This document shows positions 33,000-44,789 of a stretch of DNA of 64,000 nucleotides, piece by piece. Under the pieces are notes generated by a model. That model ran no database searches. It had not been told where the DNA came from and saw nothing but the letters and a program-made list of their open reading frames with translations. A program made the translations under genes and the position numbers. The first letter of the stretch is position 1, and each line of letters opens with the position of its first letter. Source of the DNA: Dipteris shenzhenensis (taxonomy: Eukaryota; Polypodiophyta; Polypodiopsida; Gleicheniales); NCBI GenBank assembly GCA_047967505.1, contig CM106538.1; one strand, given 5' to 3'.

Positions 33000-35063
33000 A
33001 GAAACAATAGATGACGTCTCTGCTAACTGCACTCTCTCTTTGTATAGGGTCATATAGCATGTAACCTATAGCCTAAGAGTTGTACCATACAAAGAACAGC
33101 TTCTGAGATTTTCCATCCATCTTTCCCCTATGCTTCTTGGCAATAAGAACATATGCACCACAACCAAATATTTATAAGTAAGAGCATCAGTCTTGTGACC
33201 AAAATATGCCTCTAAAGGATTTACCTTCAAAACAAAAATTGTCAGAGAATGATTGATGATGTGGATTGCCGTTGCTTTTGCTTCCCACCAAAGAGAATGG
33301 GGGACATCATTGTGCTGGTCTATGCCAGCTCTCCACCATAGTCATGTTTTTCCTTTCAACCACCCTATTCTTAGATGGAGTTTTGGTATTTGTAGGCTCT
33401 TTTTTTATGCCTTTTTCAATGCAAAACCTTTCAAAAGCATATGGACAAAAGTCACCTCCTTTTATCAGCCTGAATAGATTTTATGAGCAACCCAGATTCA
33501 TTCTCAACAAGAGAATACCACCCTCGAAATGGGGTAAAGGAAAATATTTTTGAGCCAACAAATATACCCATGTTGACTTGTTGAAATCATCAATCAATAA
33601 CATGAAGTAAAGAGCTCCCACCTAGAGTCCAACATAGTCTTCTGAAGCTCAGCTCATACGCCTCACGTATGGGGAAAATTGAAAGCCCAAGGATGGTAAA
33701 ACTACCATATGAGATGAATTCAAGGCTTCCCTCTCCATGAACTTTGATTGTGGAACAATCACCAATGTATACATCTCTTGACTTTTTTTGGAAGTCGTGG
33801 AACCCTTTTGGGGATGGGCAAATGTACATAGAGGCACCACTATCATGCATCCACTCCTATCAATCACAAACATGGAGGGCAATCCTCTCTACTATAGAGG
33901 AAGATGCACAAGTTGAAGATGAACAAAGTTTGGAGTTATAGCTATAGAGCCGAGGAACTGGTACCCTTGCCTTGGGATCTTTGAGTGTCATTCCCCCAGA
34001 AGTGATCATTCTGGTTATAATGGTTGCAAATATGTTCCACCTCTAATGCATACTAGTCTTCTTCTCTTAAGAGGAAGAAGAGTTCCACTTCCCAGTACCT
34101 TTATTTTTGTGGGGCAACCAAAGCCTCTACACCTATGCCATAAATTAAGTGGAAAGTCTCATGTCACATGAGGCATAAAGGTTGCACCCTTGTCATAAAC
34201 TCATTCTCTCCCTTGTAGAGGACTCTGAAAACGTTCCTCTTGATCAAGAACCATGGGCACAATCTCTTCCCATATGTGAGTGTTTAACCTCCCACTAGTG
34301 GTAAGAGAAGAGTACAATACTAGATACTGGGATGAAAGATGTGATAACAATGTAATGACCATGTCCTTGGATGTGATCACCTTGCATGCCTACAGTAGTT
34401 CCTGTTGAAGTTCTTGTAGCTTGTTGATAGGCACCGTATGGTGGTAGAATTGGTGGGGTTCAACACTCTCATCTACACTTTGAGGGACACTCTCAAATTC
34501 ACAGTGCCCTACCCATATAGCAAAAGTTTGAATAGAGCATCCTAGGAATTCTACAAGCAAGTTTGGATTGTTTATGTCCACAAGAATGAAGTTTTCTAGG
34601 TCATAATATTGAAGAACTAAGTCCATCATGACTCTCCTTACTTCATTGTTATTTCCATCTAGTTGAGGTTAATGGGAAAGGTGGGTAGAATAGGAATCTT
34701 GACTTGTTTCTTAGCCATGTCTAGTAAACTTGCCACCTAGCTCTTATACAAGGGAGGGAGGGTCAGAAAAGAACAAGAGACAAAAGGTTGGGAAAGAAGG
34801 GAGAAGGAGGATAGAAGAGAGAAAGGGATCGAAAAGGAGGAAGAGGATTCCTTTGACTCCTTTGCACCAAACTCTTGTTGTCCATAGTGTGCAGCACCTA
34901 CTATACAAGATCATCCTCAACTGTTAAACAAGCCTTGCCTTCTTTAATTGCTCTTGCACACCTAGTGTACCCCCACTTTCTAGAAGCAATCTCCTTCAAA
35001 TTGTTCCTTGATTCAAACACTCTCAAGGGCCCATCTTCTAGTCAAGTTGAAGATCTAATACCA
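33000..35063 (-). pseudogene. Copia relic (IN, PR, gag, PBS) with PR joined to IN by deletion
   Basis: From right to left on the minus strand: a PBS-like site, leader, eroded gag (open piece 34629-34390 and a zinc-knuckle remnant CNHYNQNDHFWGN near 34030), then protease with an intact HDSGAS active site (about 33840-33855). The HHCC pre-integrase domain is missing: protease text runs into the integrase block DDFNKSTWVYLL at about 33590. Integrase continues with CIEKGIKKEPTNTKTP, VVERKN and IFGCGAYV and ends at VSRDVIYCF near 33010. RT and RNase H are absent. Stops and shifts occur throughout. Confidence 0.8.
35052..35063 (-). other. Mutated primer binding site (initiator tRNA-Met type)
   Basis: The plus strand reads GATCTAATACCA directly before TGTGAAG. 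The element strand is TGGTATTAGATC, two transitions from the TGGTATCAGAGC used by Copia-1 and Copia-2. Confidence 0.75.
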
Positions 35064-35517
35064 TGTGAAGAAATGCAAATAACAAACTAAGAGCACACCA
35101 AGCAAACCCAAATGGTAGAAATAAAGAAATGGAGGAAGAGACGATTGACATCCAAAGATAAGGAAAAACTTGCATGTATTGCTAACAAATGTCCACTATA
35201 CAAGATAAAAAAGAGAGACAAGAGGGGGACCTATATAAAGGGGTGGCCCCCTTACAATTGGCTTGCTTATGAAGGCTGATTTAGCTGACTAAAAGACAAC
35301 CTTCAAGTGGGTTAGGTCTGGTGGTCAAGGTTACCTAACTAGTTGGGTGGCCAAACCAGCCTTGAAACTTGTCCTCCCACCCTAGCTATTAAGATGGCCT
35401 AACATAGCACTTCAGCCCCACACATACCCCTAGACCCAAACTAGAAACTAGCCCTTGTCCTACACCGTACCCTCACAGTTGGAAATGACATGCATAGGCC
35501 TTGGCACTAGTCCAACA
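35064..35517 (-). repeat. Probable 5' LTR of the 33-35 kb copia relic
   Basis: It starts TGTGAAGAAATG right after the PBS. It contains CCTATATAAAGGGG (about 35231), oriented like a promoter box seen in other LTRs here. A possible end is CCAACA at about 35517, followed by a tract whose complement is purine-rich (GGTAAGGAGGG). If that tract is a PPT, this LTR is shared with a second element to its right, as in tandem elements. The right end is not proven. Confidence 0.55.
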
Positions 35518-36398
35518 CCCTCCTTACCTACAAAATAGCACTAAGAAAGGACCCACATGCTACTCCTTTCTTTAAGTAGGCACACCCACATAGAAGCCCT
35601 TACTTAGTACTATACTATCTAACTCTAACAAATTAGTCCCATCGAGCTTCCTCGTGTCCTCGAAATTGGGGAGAGGCATGCAAGAGGCCATTGTTTTGAA
35701 ATTGCTAAAGTAAATGTGTAACAGTAGCAAATCAAACTTAGAAATATTTTGCACCTCTTGCTAAATTAGAATTGTCTCTATTGTACTGAAGATGCCTTCC
35801 TTCATTAGGGTTGTTGTCCTAAATTAGAGTCTCCCTAACTAGGGGAATGTCTTCCTATAGATGCTTATGATAGTATCAAACTTGTCGCTCTAATACCATA
35901 TAAAAATATAGAGTTACAATCTCAACCTCACACAAAGAAAAATGCCAAAGAGACCCTCAATCCACACTTAAAATAATAGAGAAGATAACAAAGATAACAA
36001 GAGTAGTATTCATCCACAAATGGTAAGCAAAAATGGCTCAAGGATGAACAACAAACATCTAGCATCAGTGCTATGCACAAATCACAGTCAAAGGGGATTG
36101 TTCAATTTGAGAACTATGTGAGATCGATGCTCTCTTTCTTCCTCTCCTACATGCCTTGTGAAAGGGCTTTTGTGGGATATGGAATAACTGGGAAGTTCCC
36201 ACTTTATATAGGGAGTGGGGGAGGGCAAAGACCTCCCTACTAGTATGCTAGCCGATCCTCTTCAATTGTCGACCAAGTATGTGGACAGCAAGTAGTCGAC
36301 TTAACATATCCTAGCTGACCTAAGCAGGTTGAGCTGATCATTACTAAACCATGGTCTAGTTACTTGACTAGGATGACAAGCCCAAAATGTGGCACCTA
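35518..36398 (-). repeat. Second minus-strand LTR element remnant (leader, PBS, LTR-like sequence)
   Basis: GCTCTAATACCA at 35891-35902 is one base from the complement of the standard PBS. The sequence to its right, starting TATAAAAATATAG where TG is expected, looks like an LTR with ACTTTATATAGGGAGTGGG at about 36200. To the left, 35518-35890 looks like leader with no coding. The LTR sequence differs from 35064-35517, so it belongs to another family. Confidence 0.5.
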
Positions 36399-38350
36399 TT
36401 GTAGCATGCGCTACAATCAAAATAGCCTTAAATTAGGCTATTCTACTCCCTTTGAACTTGTCCCCTAGTCTACTACTCCCTTGGTTTCTCTTCATTTGGG
36501 GGCCTTATATAAGGTCAATGACCATTTCTCATAAGTAGAGCCCCGTTTTCACTCTTTTTAGGTGCTCATAAAGATCAATCTCAACTCTCCCATCCCTTGT
36601 TGTAGGCTTTCTTACTCAATCGACTCAACATTTTAATACTTGGAGGTAGTACTTCTTGATATGTATCAAGGACCATCCAACATGCCTCTCATTTTTTACC
36701 ATATAATCTTCCAAGATTGTCTTATCTACTTGAAGCATGTGGCAATCTCAAGGCATAGATCAGAATGAGCTTGATCACATGGAGACGCATAGACAAACGA
36801 TAAGTCATAGATATGCTCTTTGGAGATCATGAAGGCACAAAACCAAGATATTGGACCTATGCAATGGTCCAAATTTTAGACCTTGAGGGTTGGTATCAAA
36901 GAATCATGTTCTACCCTCTAGACATCCATCTAGGGTAGATGCTCACTTGTAAGGCCCCATTAGGAGAATTTATGAGCAATAGCATAGGAGGTGATTAAAT
37001 GCATCTACATCAAGATTTAATCATGTATCAAATAGATAGATAGGGTGATATATGGATAGCACCATAGGTTGTCTATTCAGCCATATAAATAGTACCTTGT
37101 TGGAATAGCAAATATTTCTCTACTTCTCATCAAATTCCATCCGGTGTGCATCTTGTTGCTTGCTAGAACAAAGAATGATACTTGCCAAATGATTGCATTG
37201 TACCTGTGGCTATTTGAAAAGCATCTTTGTCGGAAGTAGAATGCTTTCATTTAATGATTGCAAGAACTAGATCAAATAAGCATCTCACACACATCCGTTT
37301 TTTGCCATATTGAATTGTTTGGATGCTCCTTTCAAAAGAGCAAAGGACACTCCTACATTTACAAGGTTAAAAAGTGGCTTTTTTGATTGTAGCATGTGCT
37401 ACAATCAAAATAGCCGTAAATTGAGGCTATTCTACTCCCTTTGAACTTGTCCCCTAGTCTACTACTCCCTTGGTTTCTCTTCATTTGGGGGCCTTATATA
37501 AGGTCAATGACCATTTCTCATAAGTAGAGCCCCGTTTTCACTCTTTTTAGGTGCTCATAAAGATCAATCTCAACTCTCCCATCCCTTGTTGTAGGCTTTC
37601 TTACTCAATCGACTCAACATTTTAATACTTGGAGGTAGTACTTCTTGATATGTATCAAGGACCATCCAACATGCCTCTCATTTTTTACCATATAATCTTC
37701 CAAGATTGTCTTATCTACTTGAAGTATGTTGCAATCTAAAGGCATAGATCAGAATGAGCTTGATCACGTGGAGACGCATAGACAAACGATAAGTCATAGA
37801 TATGCTCTTTGGATATCATGAAGGCACAAAACTAAGATATTGGACCTATTTAATGCTTCAAATTTTAGACCTTGAGGGTTGGTATCAAAGAATCATGTTC
37901 TATCCTCGACATCCATCTAGGGTTAGATGCTCACTTGTAAGACCCCACTAGGAGAATTTATGAGCAATAGCATAGGAGGTGGTTAAATGCATCTACGTCA
38001 AGATTTAACCATGTATCAAATAGATAGATAGGGTGATATATGGATAGCACCATAGGTTGCCTAGTTGGAATAGCAAATATTTCTCTCCTTCTCATCAAAT
38101 TCCATCCGGTGTGCATCTTGTTGCTTGCTAGAAAAAAGAATGATGCTTGCCAAATGATTGCATTGTACCTATGGCTATTTGAAAAGCATCTTTATCAGAA
38201 GTAGAATGCTTTCATTTAATGATTGCAAGAACTAGATCAAATAAGCATCTCACACGCATCCATTTTTTGCCATATTGAATTGTTTGGATGCTCCTTTCTA
38301 AAGAGCAAAGGACACTCCTACATTTGCAAGGTTAAAAAGTGGCTTTGTCA
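36399..38350. repeat. Tandem duplication of an about 980-bp unit
   Basis: 36401-37380 and 37389-38347 are the same sequence offset by 988 bp, differing by scattered substitutions and by a 26-bp-scale gap (CAGCCATATAAATAGTACC is present only in copy 1, near 37079). Each copy starts at the palindrome GTAGCATGYGCTACAATC. At the junction 37381-37410 the palindrome is perfect with 13-bp arms (TTTTGATTGTAGC). A diverged third partial copy of the unit's 3' part runs 38340-38407, where the Copia-1 relative inserted. No coding is seen. Confidence 0.88.
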
Positions 38351-38407
38351 AGAGTGAAACACTTTTATTTAATGATAAGCAAGAATTAGATGAGCATAAG
38401 CATCTCA

Positions 38408-38763
38408 TGTGAAGAGAGTGGGAGAGAAGTAAGGAATCTCACTTGTAGCTTTCTCACATACACAATGGGGGAATATACACAAAGGTGGAGGTTGAAAACA
38501 GTTTTCCTCGTCTTAGTTGTGAAAGACAAAAGAACTCGCTAAGTACAAAAGGAATAGGTGAAACCTATATGTGGGTCTCAAACCAAACTCAGCTAACCTA
38601 GGTAATATACTAACTGAGCCACTAACTAGAGTACATAAAGATAGCTGTCATCCAGGTATTATTCATGGGCGGTGTACCAACTGCATCTGCAACTAACAAG
38701 TCAGTGACATAAATGCACAACGGTCACCCTAGCATATCATGAGTGGAGCTCGATATCTCAACA
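38408..38763 (-). repeat. LTR of the truncated Copia-1 relative
   Basis: 356 bp, TGTGAAGAGAG...CTCAACA. It is recognisably the Copia-1 LTR with more differences and a small insertion (AACTCGCTAAGTAC near 38532). It faces the PPT at 38764-38778. Confidence 0.93.
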
Positions 38764-40716
38764 CTCCCCCGTGAGCTCAATCCCAATTCCTACACACCAA
38801 GCAGGTCTCTGAACTTGCATAGCTTCTCTATACCTAATGCCTTTGTGAATATGTCAGCTACCTGATCCTCTGTGCTGACATAAACTAGATCAATAAAACC
38901 TACTAGAACCTTCTCCTACACATAGTGATAATGCACCTCAATGTGCTTTGTTCTAGCATGATAGACTGGGTTATTTGCCAAGTGTATACTACTCATGTTA
39001 TCACAATAAATGACAACTGGCCCATCTATAGACTGATGCATATCATAAAGTAGCTTATGCAACCAAGCTACCTCACATGCAGCCATTGTTGCACCCCTGT
39101 ACTCAGCCTTTGTGCTAAACAAGGCAACTATAGGCTGTTTCTTGCTGCTCCAAGTGACTGCAACAATCCCAATAGAGAACACATATCCACTGGTAGATCG
39201 TCTATTAGAAACACTACCAGCCCAATCAACATCAGTGTATCCATGCAACTATATCTGAACCCCAGTCTCATAAAATAGTCCATATTGCAATGTGGACTTC
39301 ACATACCTCAGTATCCGTCTAGCCGCATCCAAATGTGGTTTCCTTGGAGCCTGCCTAAACTGACTTACCAACCCAACAGCATAGCTCAAATCTAGCCTGG
39401 TAATAGTCATATAAATCAAACTTCCTACTATGCATTTGTACACAGTAGGGTCTTCGAGAAGCTCACTTGCATCTACCCTCAACTTCACATTTTGCTCCAA
39501 AGGAACGAAAATAGTCTTACAACCTGTCATCCCATATTTGGACAACATGTCCAATCCATATTGCCTCTGCAAGAGCCATATCCCACTTGTGGATCTAATC
39601 ACCTCAATGCCCAAGAAGTAATGCAGCTCTCCCAAATCCTTCATCTCAAACTTGTGCTTCAATAGCATTTTCACATGAAGGATATCTTCATCACTATCAC
39701 CTGTGATGATCAAATTATCAACATAAATGACAAGCAGCATAATACCTTTCTTTGTTTTTCTCACATAAAGTGAGAAATTTGCCTTGGAGATCTGAAAGCC
39801 AATAGTGACAAGATGTTGTCCTATCTTCTCAAACATGCTCTGGGTGCCGCTTTAAGCCATACAAGGCTTTATCTGCATTGTACTTCACCTTATAAACCCA
39901 CTTGCAGCCAATTGCATTCTTGTCTTTAGGCAAAGGCACTAATTCCCATGTAGCATTTGCTTCCAAGGCATCCATTTCTTCATCCATGGCTTTCTCCCAT
40001 TTTTCTTTTCCCATGGCTTGCTCAAAAGAAGTGGGTTCTGGTTCATGTATCACTTTGACCATAAAGGCATAGTGAATGGCTGTAAATCCATTATATTTTA
40101 GCCTATCCACAGGATACCTAGCTCTGGTAGACCTGTGCAAAATAGGCTCACTACCAGGTGCTCTCAAAAAATCCCTTGTCTTCCTTACTCCAGGTGTAAT
40201 AATAGAAGGAATACCCAACTCATAATTAAGGCTCTATTCTGAGCCACTAGATTCACCATCCACATAAGAGTGATTAGCATTCACATCAACCATGGGCTGA
40301 TCTACTTTCTCTTTTCCTTTCTGTGATACTTGCATACCACTATCTGCATTGCTTTGAGGAGATCCTCTTGATATCAATCTGCTTGTCCATGGTGAAGTAT
40401 GTGAACCACTACTAGAGGACACTATAGGTCCACTAATATTTTGTGATTGCTGCTGTGAATTCTATGCGGCATTACCATTTTGTGCACTACATCATCAATC
40501 ACATTTACTGGTTTATACCAGCTGCTCATCTCATCAAAAACAACATATCTGCTCACTGTAAACTTACGAGTAGAAGGGTTATAGCATCCATATCCTTCTG
40601 AAGTAGAGAATACCCAATAAAGATGCACTTCTCAGCATTTGGATCCAACTTGGATCTCTCATTTGGCACATGAACATAGGCAATGCAACCAAAAAATTTT
40701 ATTTGAGAAATATCTG
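38408..40716 (-). mobile_element. Truncated second copy of the Copia-1 family
   Basis: A 356-bp LTR (38408-38763) and PPT (38764-38778) match Copia-1. Minus-strand coding gives RNase H (39248-38916, DNMSSIHLANNP), RT palm and thumb (39836-39249) and the IN-RT linker and integrase C-terminus up to 40716. Compared with Copia-1, an in-frame deletion of about 267 bp (89 codons) removes the RT fingers, including the first catalytic aspartate. KVKYNAD runs directly into KALYGLK at about 39870. The motif equivalent to YVDD reads YVDN. Integrase N-terminus, protease, gag, PBS and 5' LTR are missing: at 40716 the sequence switches to gypsy. Left flank TCTCA (38403-38407) has no partner. Confidence 0.92.
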
Positions 40717-41165
40717 GCACAAGATTGAGTTGAAGCCAGAAAGCAAGCTAGTTGTGCAATGCTTAAGGTGATTGGGCGTGATCCAAGCTAAGGCACTAAA
40801 GAAAAAGGTAACACAACTACTTGAGGCAGGTTTCATCTTTCATGTTGATGATTTAAAATGGATATCTCCTATAGTTGTCACACCAAACAAAGGAAATATG
40901 TGACGGGTTTGTGTGGACTTTCATCCTTTGAATGCATGCACTAACAGGGATCATTTTCCTTTGCCATTCCAAGATGAAGTACTAGGCCAAGTAGTAGGGC
41001 ATGAGATATATTCTATAGGTGATGGGTATTTTGGGTACTTTCAAATTCGTATCCGGGAGGAAGATCCGAAGAAAACATCATTTGTCACACCTTGGGGAGT
41101 TTTTGCTTACAAAGTGATGCCTTTTGGGTTGACCAATGCACAAGTTACATTTCAAAGGTTCGTGA
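40717..41165 (+). pseudogene. Ty3/gypsy RT relic
   Basis: The plus strand encodes the gypsy RT N-terminal part: LLEAGFIFHVDDLKWISPIV, then NPLNAC-like text in the open piece 40913-41170, YSIGDGYFGYFQIRI (catalytic region, usually F-L-D-G), FVTPWGVFAYKVMPFGLTNAQVTFQR. It then jumps to integrase at about 41166, so the palm with YxDD, the thumb and RNase H are deleted. Its sequence differs from the gypsy at 632-2057, so it is a separate copy or family. Confidence 0.88.
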
Positions 41166-41985
41166 GTTAAGTACTTGAGCCTTACAGACTATGACACCAA
41201 GTGGGTGGAGGCTAAGGCTATGAAGACATGCACCGCTCAAGTCATGGCCTCATTCTTGTATGATCGAATCATGTCTAGGTTTGGATGCCCTACAGAAGTG
41301 ATAGAGGTACCCATTTTCTCAATGATGTCATTACTAAGCTCATCACCCAACTCCAAATCGTTCACAAGACATCTAGTTCATATTCCCCTTGAGCCAATGG
41401 CTTGGCTGAGAGCTCCAATAGGATCATGTCTCATATTGTGACTGTTTATGTCTTCATTCCTTGGTGGATTGGGATATTCTACTACCAGCTATTCTTTTTG
41501 CTTACAAGATAGCATACAAGGCCAACATTAGATACTCACCATTCCAACTAGTTTACGGCCTCGAGGCAGTTATGCCCTATGAGTTTCACATGAAGACTAC
41601 TAGAGTCATGGTAGAGATGGATGATAGCCTTGAGGCATGCACACTTGAGAGATTACGGGATCTTGAAGCCTTGGACAAAAATCATCGTGAAGCCATCTTC
41701 GCTCAAGAAGTGTGGCAAAAAAGATAGAAAGCATGGCATGATTGCAACCCCAAGAAAAGATATTTCAAAGTTAGTGATTGGGTACTATTATATTCAAGTA
41801 AGTTTCTCAAACACAAACCTAAGTTTGTAAGTGGTTGGACAGGACCATTTTCCATATCCAAGCTTATCCCAAGCGGGGGAGTTTACTCAGCCACTTTGGA
41901 GGGCATGCTCCTACATGCCCAGTGAATGGGTCACAAGCCAAGAAGGAAATTTCCTCCTAGAGCTTTTATATACCCAAACTCCTAA
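41166..41985 (+). pseudogene. Ty3/gypsy integrase relic with C-terminal domain
   Basis: TDYDTKWVEAKAMKT holds the first integrase aspartate, followed by SRFGCPTEVI; the second aspartate region is shifted out of frame (41300-41440). The open piece 41461-41727 carries DWDILLPAILFAYKIAYKA, YSPFQLVYGLEAVMPYEF and EMDDSLEA. The C-terminal part continues with DWVLLYSSKFLKHKPKF and GWTGPFSI to about 41985, with a stop near 41923. This is the standard plant gypsy integrase order. Confidence 0.9.
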
Positions 41986-41989
41986 ATAG

Positions 41990-42566
41990 CTCTCTCAACC
42001 CTGCCCTTTTTCAAACCTTGCAACCCCCGCACTGGGAAGAAAAATGACAAATGTGGCAGATCTGGGAACAATTTCATCAATTCCTCTAGTGAGGAAAAGC
42101 ACCTTGGAGTGGAGAAGAGGCTGCTCAAGTAGATTGAGCAATGGTGAATCGGATGGCACGAATTTTGTCCTCCAAGGATGATCTCAAAGGAGGGCAAAGT
42201 GGAAAGATGAGAAATAATTGAGAAGAAGATGAAAGAATCTTGTAATCTGGGTTACTAGGGGCTAGGGCTAGGCTCATGGAGGGTGAACACGCTCTGATAC
42301 CACATGTTGGGGAGTGGGAGAGAAGATGGACATCATGGAAGAGAGTGTGGGAACAAGTGAAAAATGTTCCATTAGTTTGAGAGGAAATCCTCTCTTTTAT
42401 AGAGTGGGAGAGAGGGTGGTCAAGATCATAGCCACCTCTCCTACATCATAGGCAATCATCCCTACATCATAGGGACTCCTAAGTCTAAGGCACCTCCCCA
42501 TGTGGGGGCATTTGCATTACATCATCACTTATATCATAGTCTAGACACATCATAGCACTTAGTGTG

Positions 42567-42600
<34 letters not shown>
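41990..42600 (-). repeat. Minus-strand LTR element start: leader, PBS, LTR
   Basis: GCTCTGATACCA at 42291-42302 is the exact complement of the TGGTATCAGAGC primer site. Two bases later TGTTGGGGAGTGGG (42305) begins an LTR-like sequence with CTCTTTTATAGAGTGGG at about 42390. The part 41990-42290 reads as untranslated leader on the minus strand. The LTR's right end is undefined and may be hidden by the (AC)n run at 42568-42599. No coding of this element remains, since gypsy on the other strand abuts it. Confidence 0.65.
42568..42599. repeat. (AC)n microsatellite
   Basis: An uninterrupted CA/AC run of about 30 bp. Confidence 0.95.
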
Positions 42601-42602
<2 letters not shown>

Positions 42603-44623
42603 GATCATAGGACAAGCCCTTGATAGCACAATTCTCAATAACCACTTACAACCTTGGGAAATTTTTAGGTTTATTATGTGGAACCTACACATCTAGTGTT
42701 CCAAAATATCCAATTTATGAGTCTACTAATTTATATTGAGCAGAGGTGACAAGTTCAGAAAAAAAGTCCAAATGAAGCGAGAAAGTCCAAAATTTTTTGA
42801 TACTATGTTAAACACTATCTTAAAATTAAATAGTCACACACAGAGATACAACTTTTTGGTTTCACATTTGATACAAAAACCAAATACATAACATGATATG
42901 TCATGAAGACAACATTGTGTTGATATAAGTTTTGTCAAAATCGGATCGCAAAACATTATGACCAAAACATTGATAGGGGGTCAACTAGTCATGAAATACA
43001 CCTACTCCTCCTATTGATGCCGACTTGGGAGAATACTCCCTCCATGCTCAGACTTTATCAACAATCCAAGTCCCATAGATGTCACCTAGGAGAGACAAGG
43101 AAGAGATTCCTTAATGGCTTAGGAAACAAATAAACCATATATGCACAATGAGTGGCTGAATAGAAAGCACATTTGAAGACTTTGGAATATATGCACAATG
43201 AGCAGCTGAATAGAAAGTACGTTTGAAGACTTTGGAAGAGAGAAAAGAACAAAGCAATGGGAAAAGGGGAGAGACACTGAAGAGAGATAACCTAAAGTGA
43301 CCTTCATTGCCAATATAGACTAAGACTCTACTCAAATGCAACTCAAAACACTACAGATAGAATGGAGAAGAAGAGATTTCATACATATAAGAGGGAGCAC
43401 TGGGAGCTCTGAGGCGACTCATAGAAAGAGATTATTCACTTTAGAGATATGGACTCAAGAGCCTATATAAAAGGATATCTACAAGAGGGAGAGAGAAGGC
43501 TCACGAAAGAGGCTTGAGGAGACTAGAGATACAACATCAAGAAGCTTAATGGTGAAAGAGATGTCTAACAAGGGAGAGGAGGGCTCCTTTTATAGAGATT
43601 TTGCTCGAGGGGTTCACCTTACAAAATTTTTGTGTACCAAAAAAAGGAGTCCAACCAAACTCATGTTCGACCAATTAGGTTTGGTCTGATTCTCATCTCG
43701 GTTGGTACATTCATTCATGGGGCTTCTACAATGCCTCTATTGCATGATCAATTTTTTGTGTTGGCTCTAGTTTTGAGGCTTGTCAAGCCTTCTAGGTTAA
43801 GGGCTATGCTCATGGCTTGGCTCATGGACAAATTCGTCAAAGGACTCAAAATCCTAGCTTTTAGTTGAGGAGTGCTCAAAATATTCTCGCCATCACCTCG
43901 TTGATTCTCCCCTATCAAATTCCTTCTCTCTCCTTGGATGTATCCCTAGAATAGGCTCACTTTGGACATCGCTACAATAGTCCATGTCCATGTCTCTAAG
44001 TGAGTGGCCAAGCCCTCTCCATCTTTGAGCTCTCACTCATTCTCGTTGCTTGTCCATCCTTGGCTTAAAAGTTTCTTCGGCTTCTTTATGGTCTAGGTGC
44101 TACCAACTTCTTTTACCTTAGTGTAGGTGCTCTTCCCTCCTGGCCACATACCTTTTGCATCTCTCTATGGATGTATCAGATAGGTCTACAAGATGATCCT
44201 ATTGGCTATATGGTCAGCTTCTATCCAGACGCCTGTCATTAGACATGAAAGCTTCTATCTAGATGCATGTCATTAGATAGGTATACAAGATCCTCAAATC
44301 GTTAATAAACATTGGCTTGGGAGACCACCGCGCTAGTTTTTGGACTAATACTGAGACACAATCTATCATTCTGAACATTGCCTCAGTGTGGTCTCTAGAC
44401 TAACAGCCTGTCACATCGCCCAAATTTCAAGATTGTCTTGGAGAAACCACTGCACTGATTCTTAGAGTTATAGCTCCGTTACCTATTTTTACGTATTACA
44501 GGAGAAGGCCTATGATGACCATTATGTTGGCAAATAAAAGGCTATCTATAACAGCCACTGCGCTAGTTCTTGGAGTTATATATTTGTGTACCAAGGAAAA
44601 TGTATTTCCTTGTGCAACCAAGC
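42600..44623. other. Anonymous intergenic DNA with short duplications
   Basis: No coding is recognised. 44218-44282 repeats AGCTTCTATCYAGAYGC..GTCATTAGA. The phrase CACYGCRCTAGTTCTTGGAGTTATA recurs near 44325, 44450 and 44560, suggesting an old dispersed or tandem repeat leading up to the hairpin at 44624. Confidence 0.4.
43137..43236. repeat. 50-bp tandem duplication
   Basis: 43137-43186 and 43187-43236 (unit ATATATGCACAATGAG..GAAGACTTTGGA) differ by a few substitutions. Confidence 0.92.
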
Positions 44624-44789
44624 AAAATGCAATTGATGATATGTCCCTTGAGGGGTCCCCTCTAGGGGCAAGGGCCATATCGACATGCCATATCTGTCTA
44701 GTGGAATCCTAGTTATTGCATAATGCATGTCGATATGGCCCTTGCCCCTAGAGGGGACCCCTCAAGTGCCATATCATTAATTGCATTTT
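44624..44789. repeat. Near-perfect 65-bp-arm hairpin (MITE, foldback or MIR-like precursor)
   Basis: 44624-44688 and 44725-44789 are reverse complements with only 3 mismatches in 65 positions, including 42 consecutive perfect pairs (44647-44688). The loop is 36 nt. Arms contain short palindromes (GGGGTCCCC). Size and near-perfect pairing fit a young inverted duplication, a small foldback transposon or a small-RNA precursor. No TSD was identified. Confidence 0.88.
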
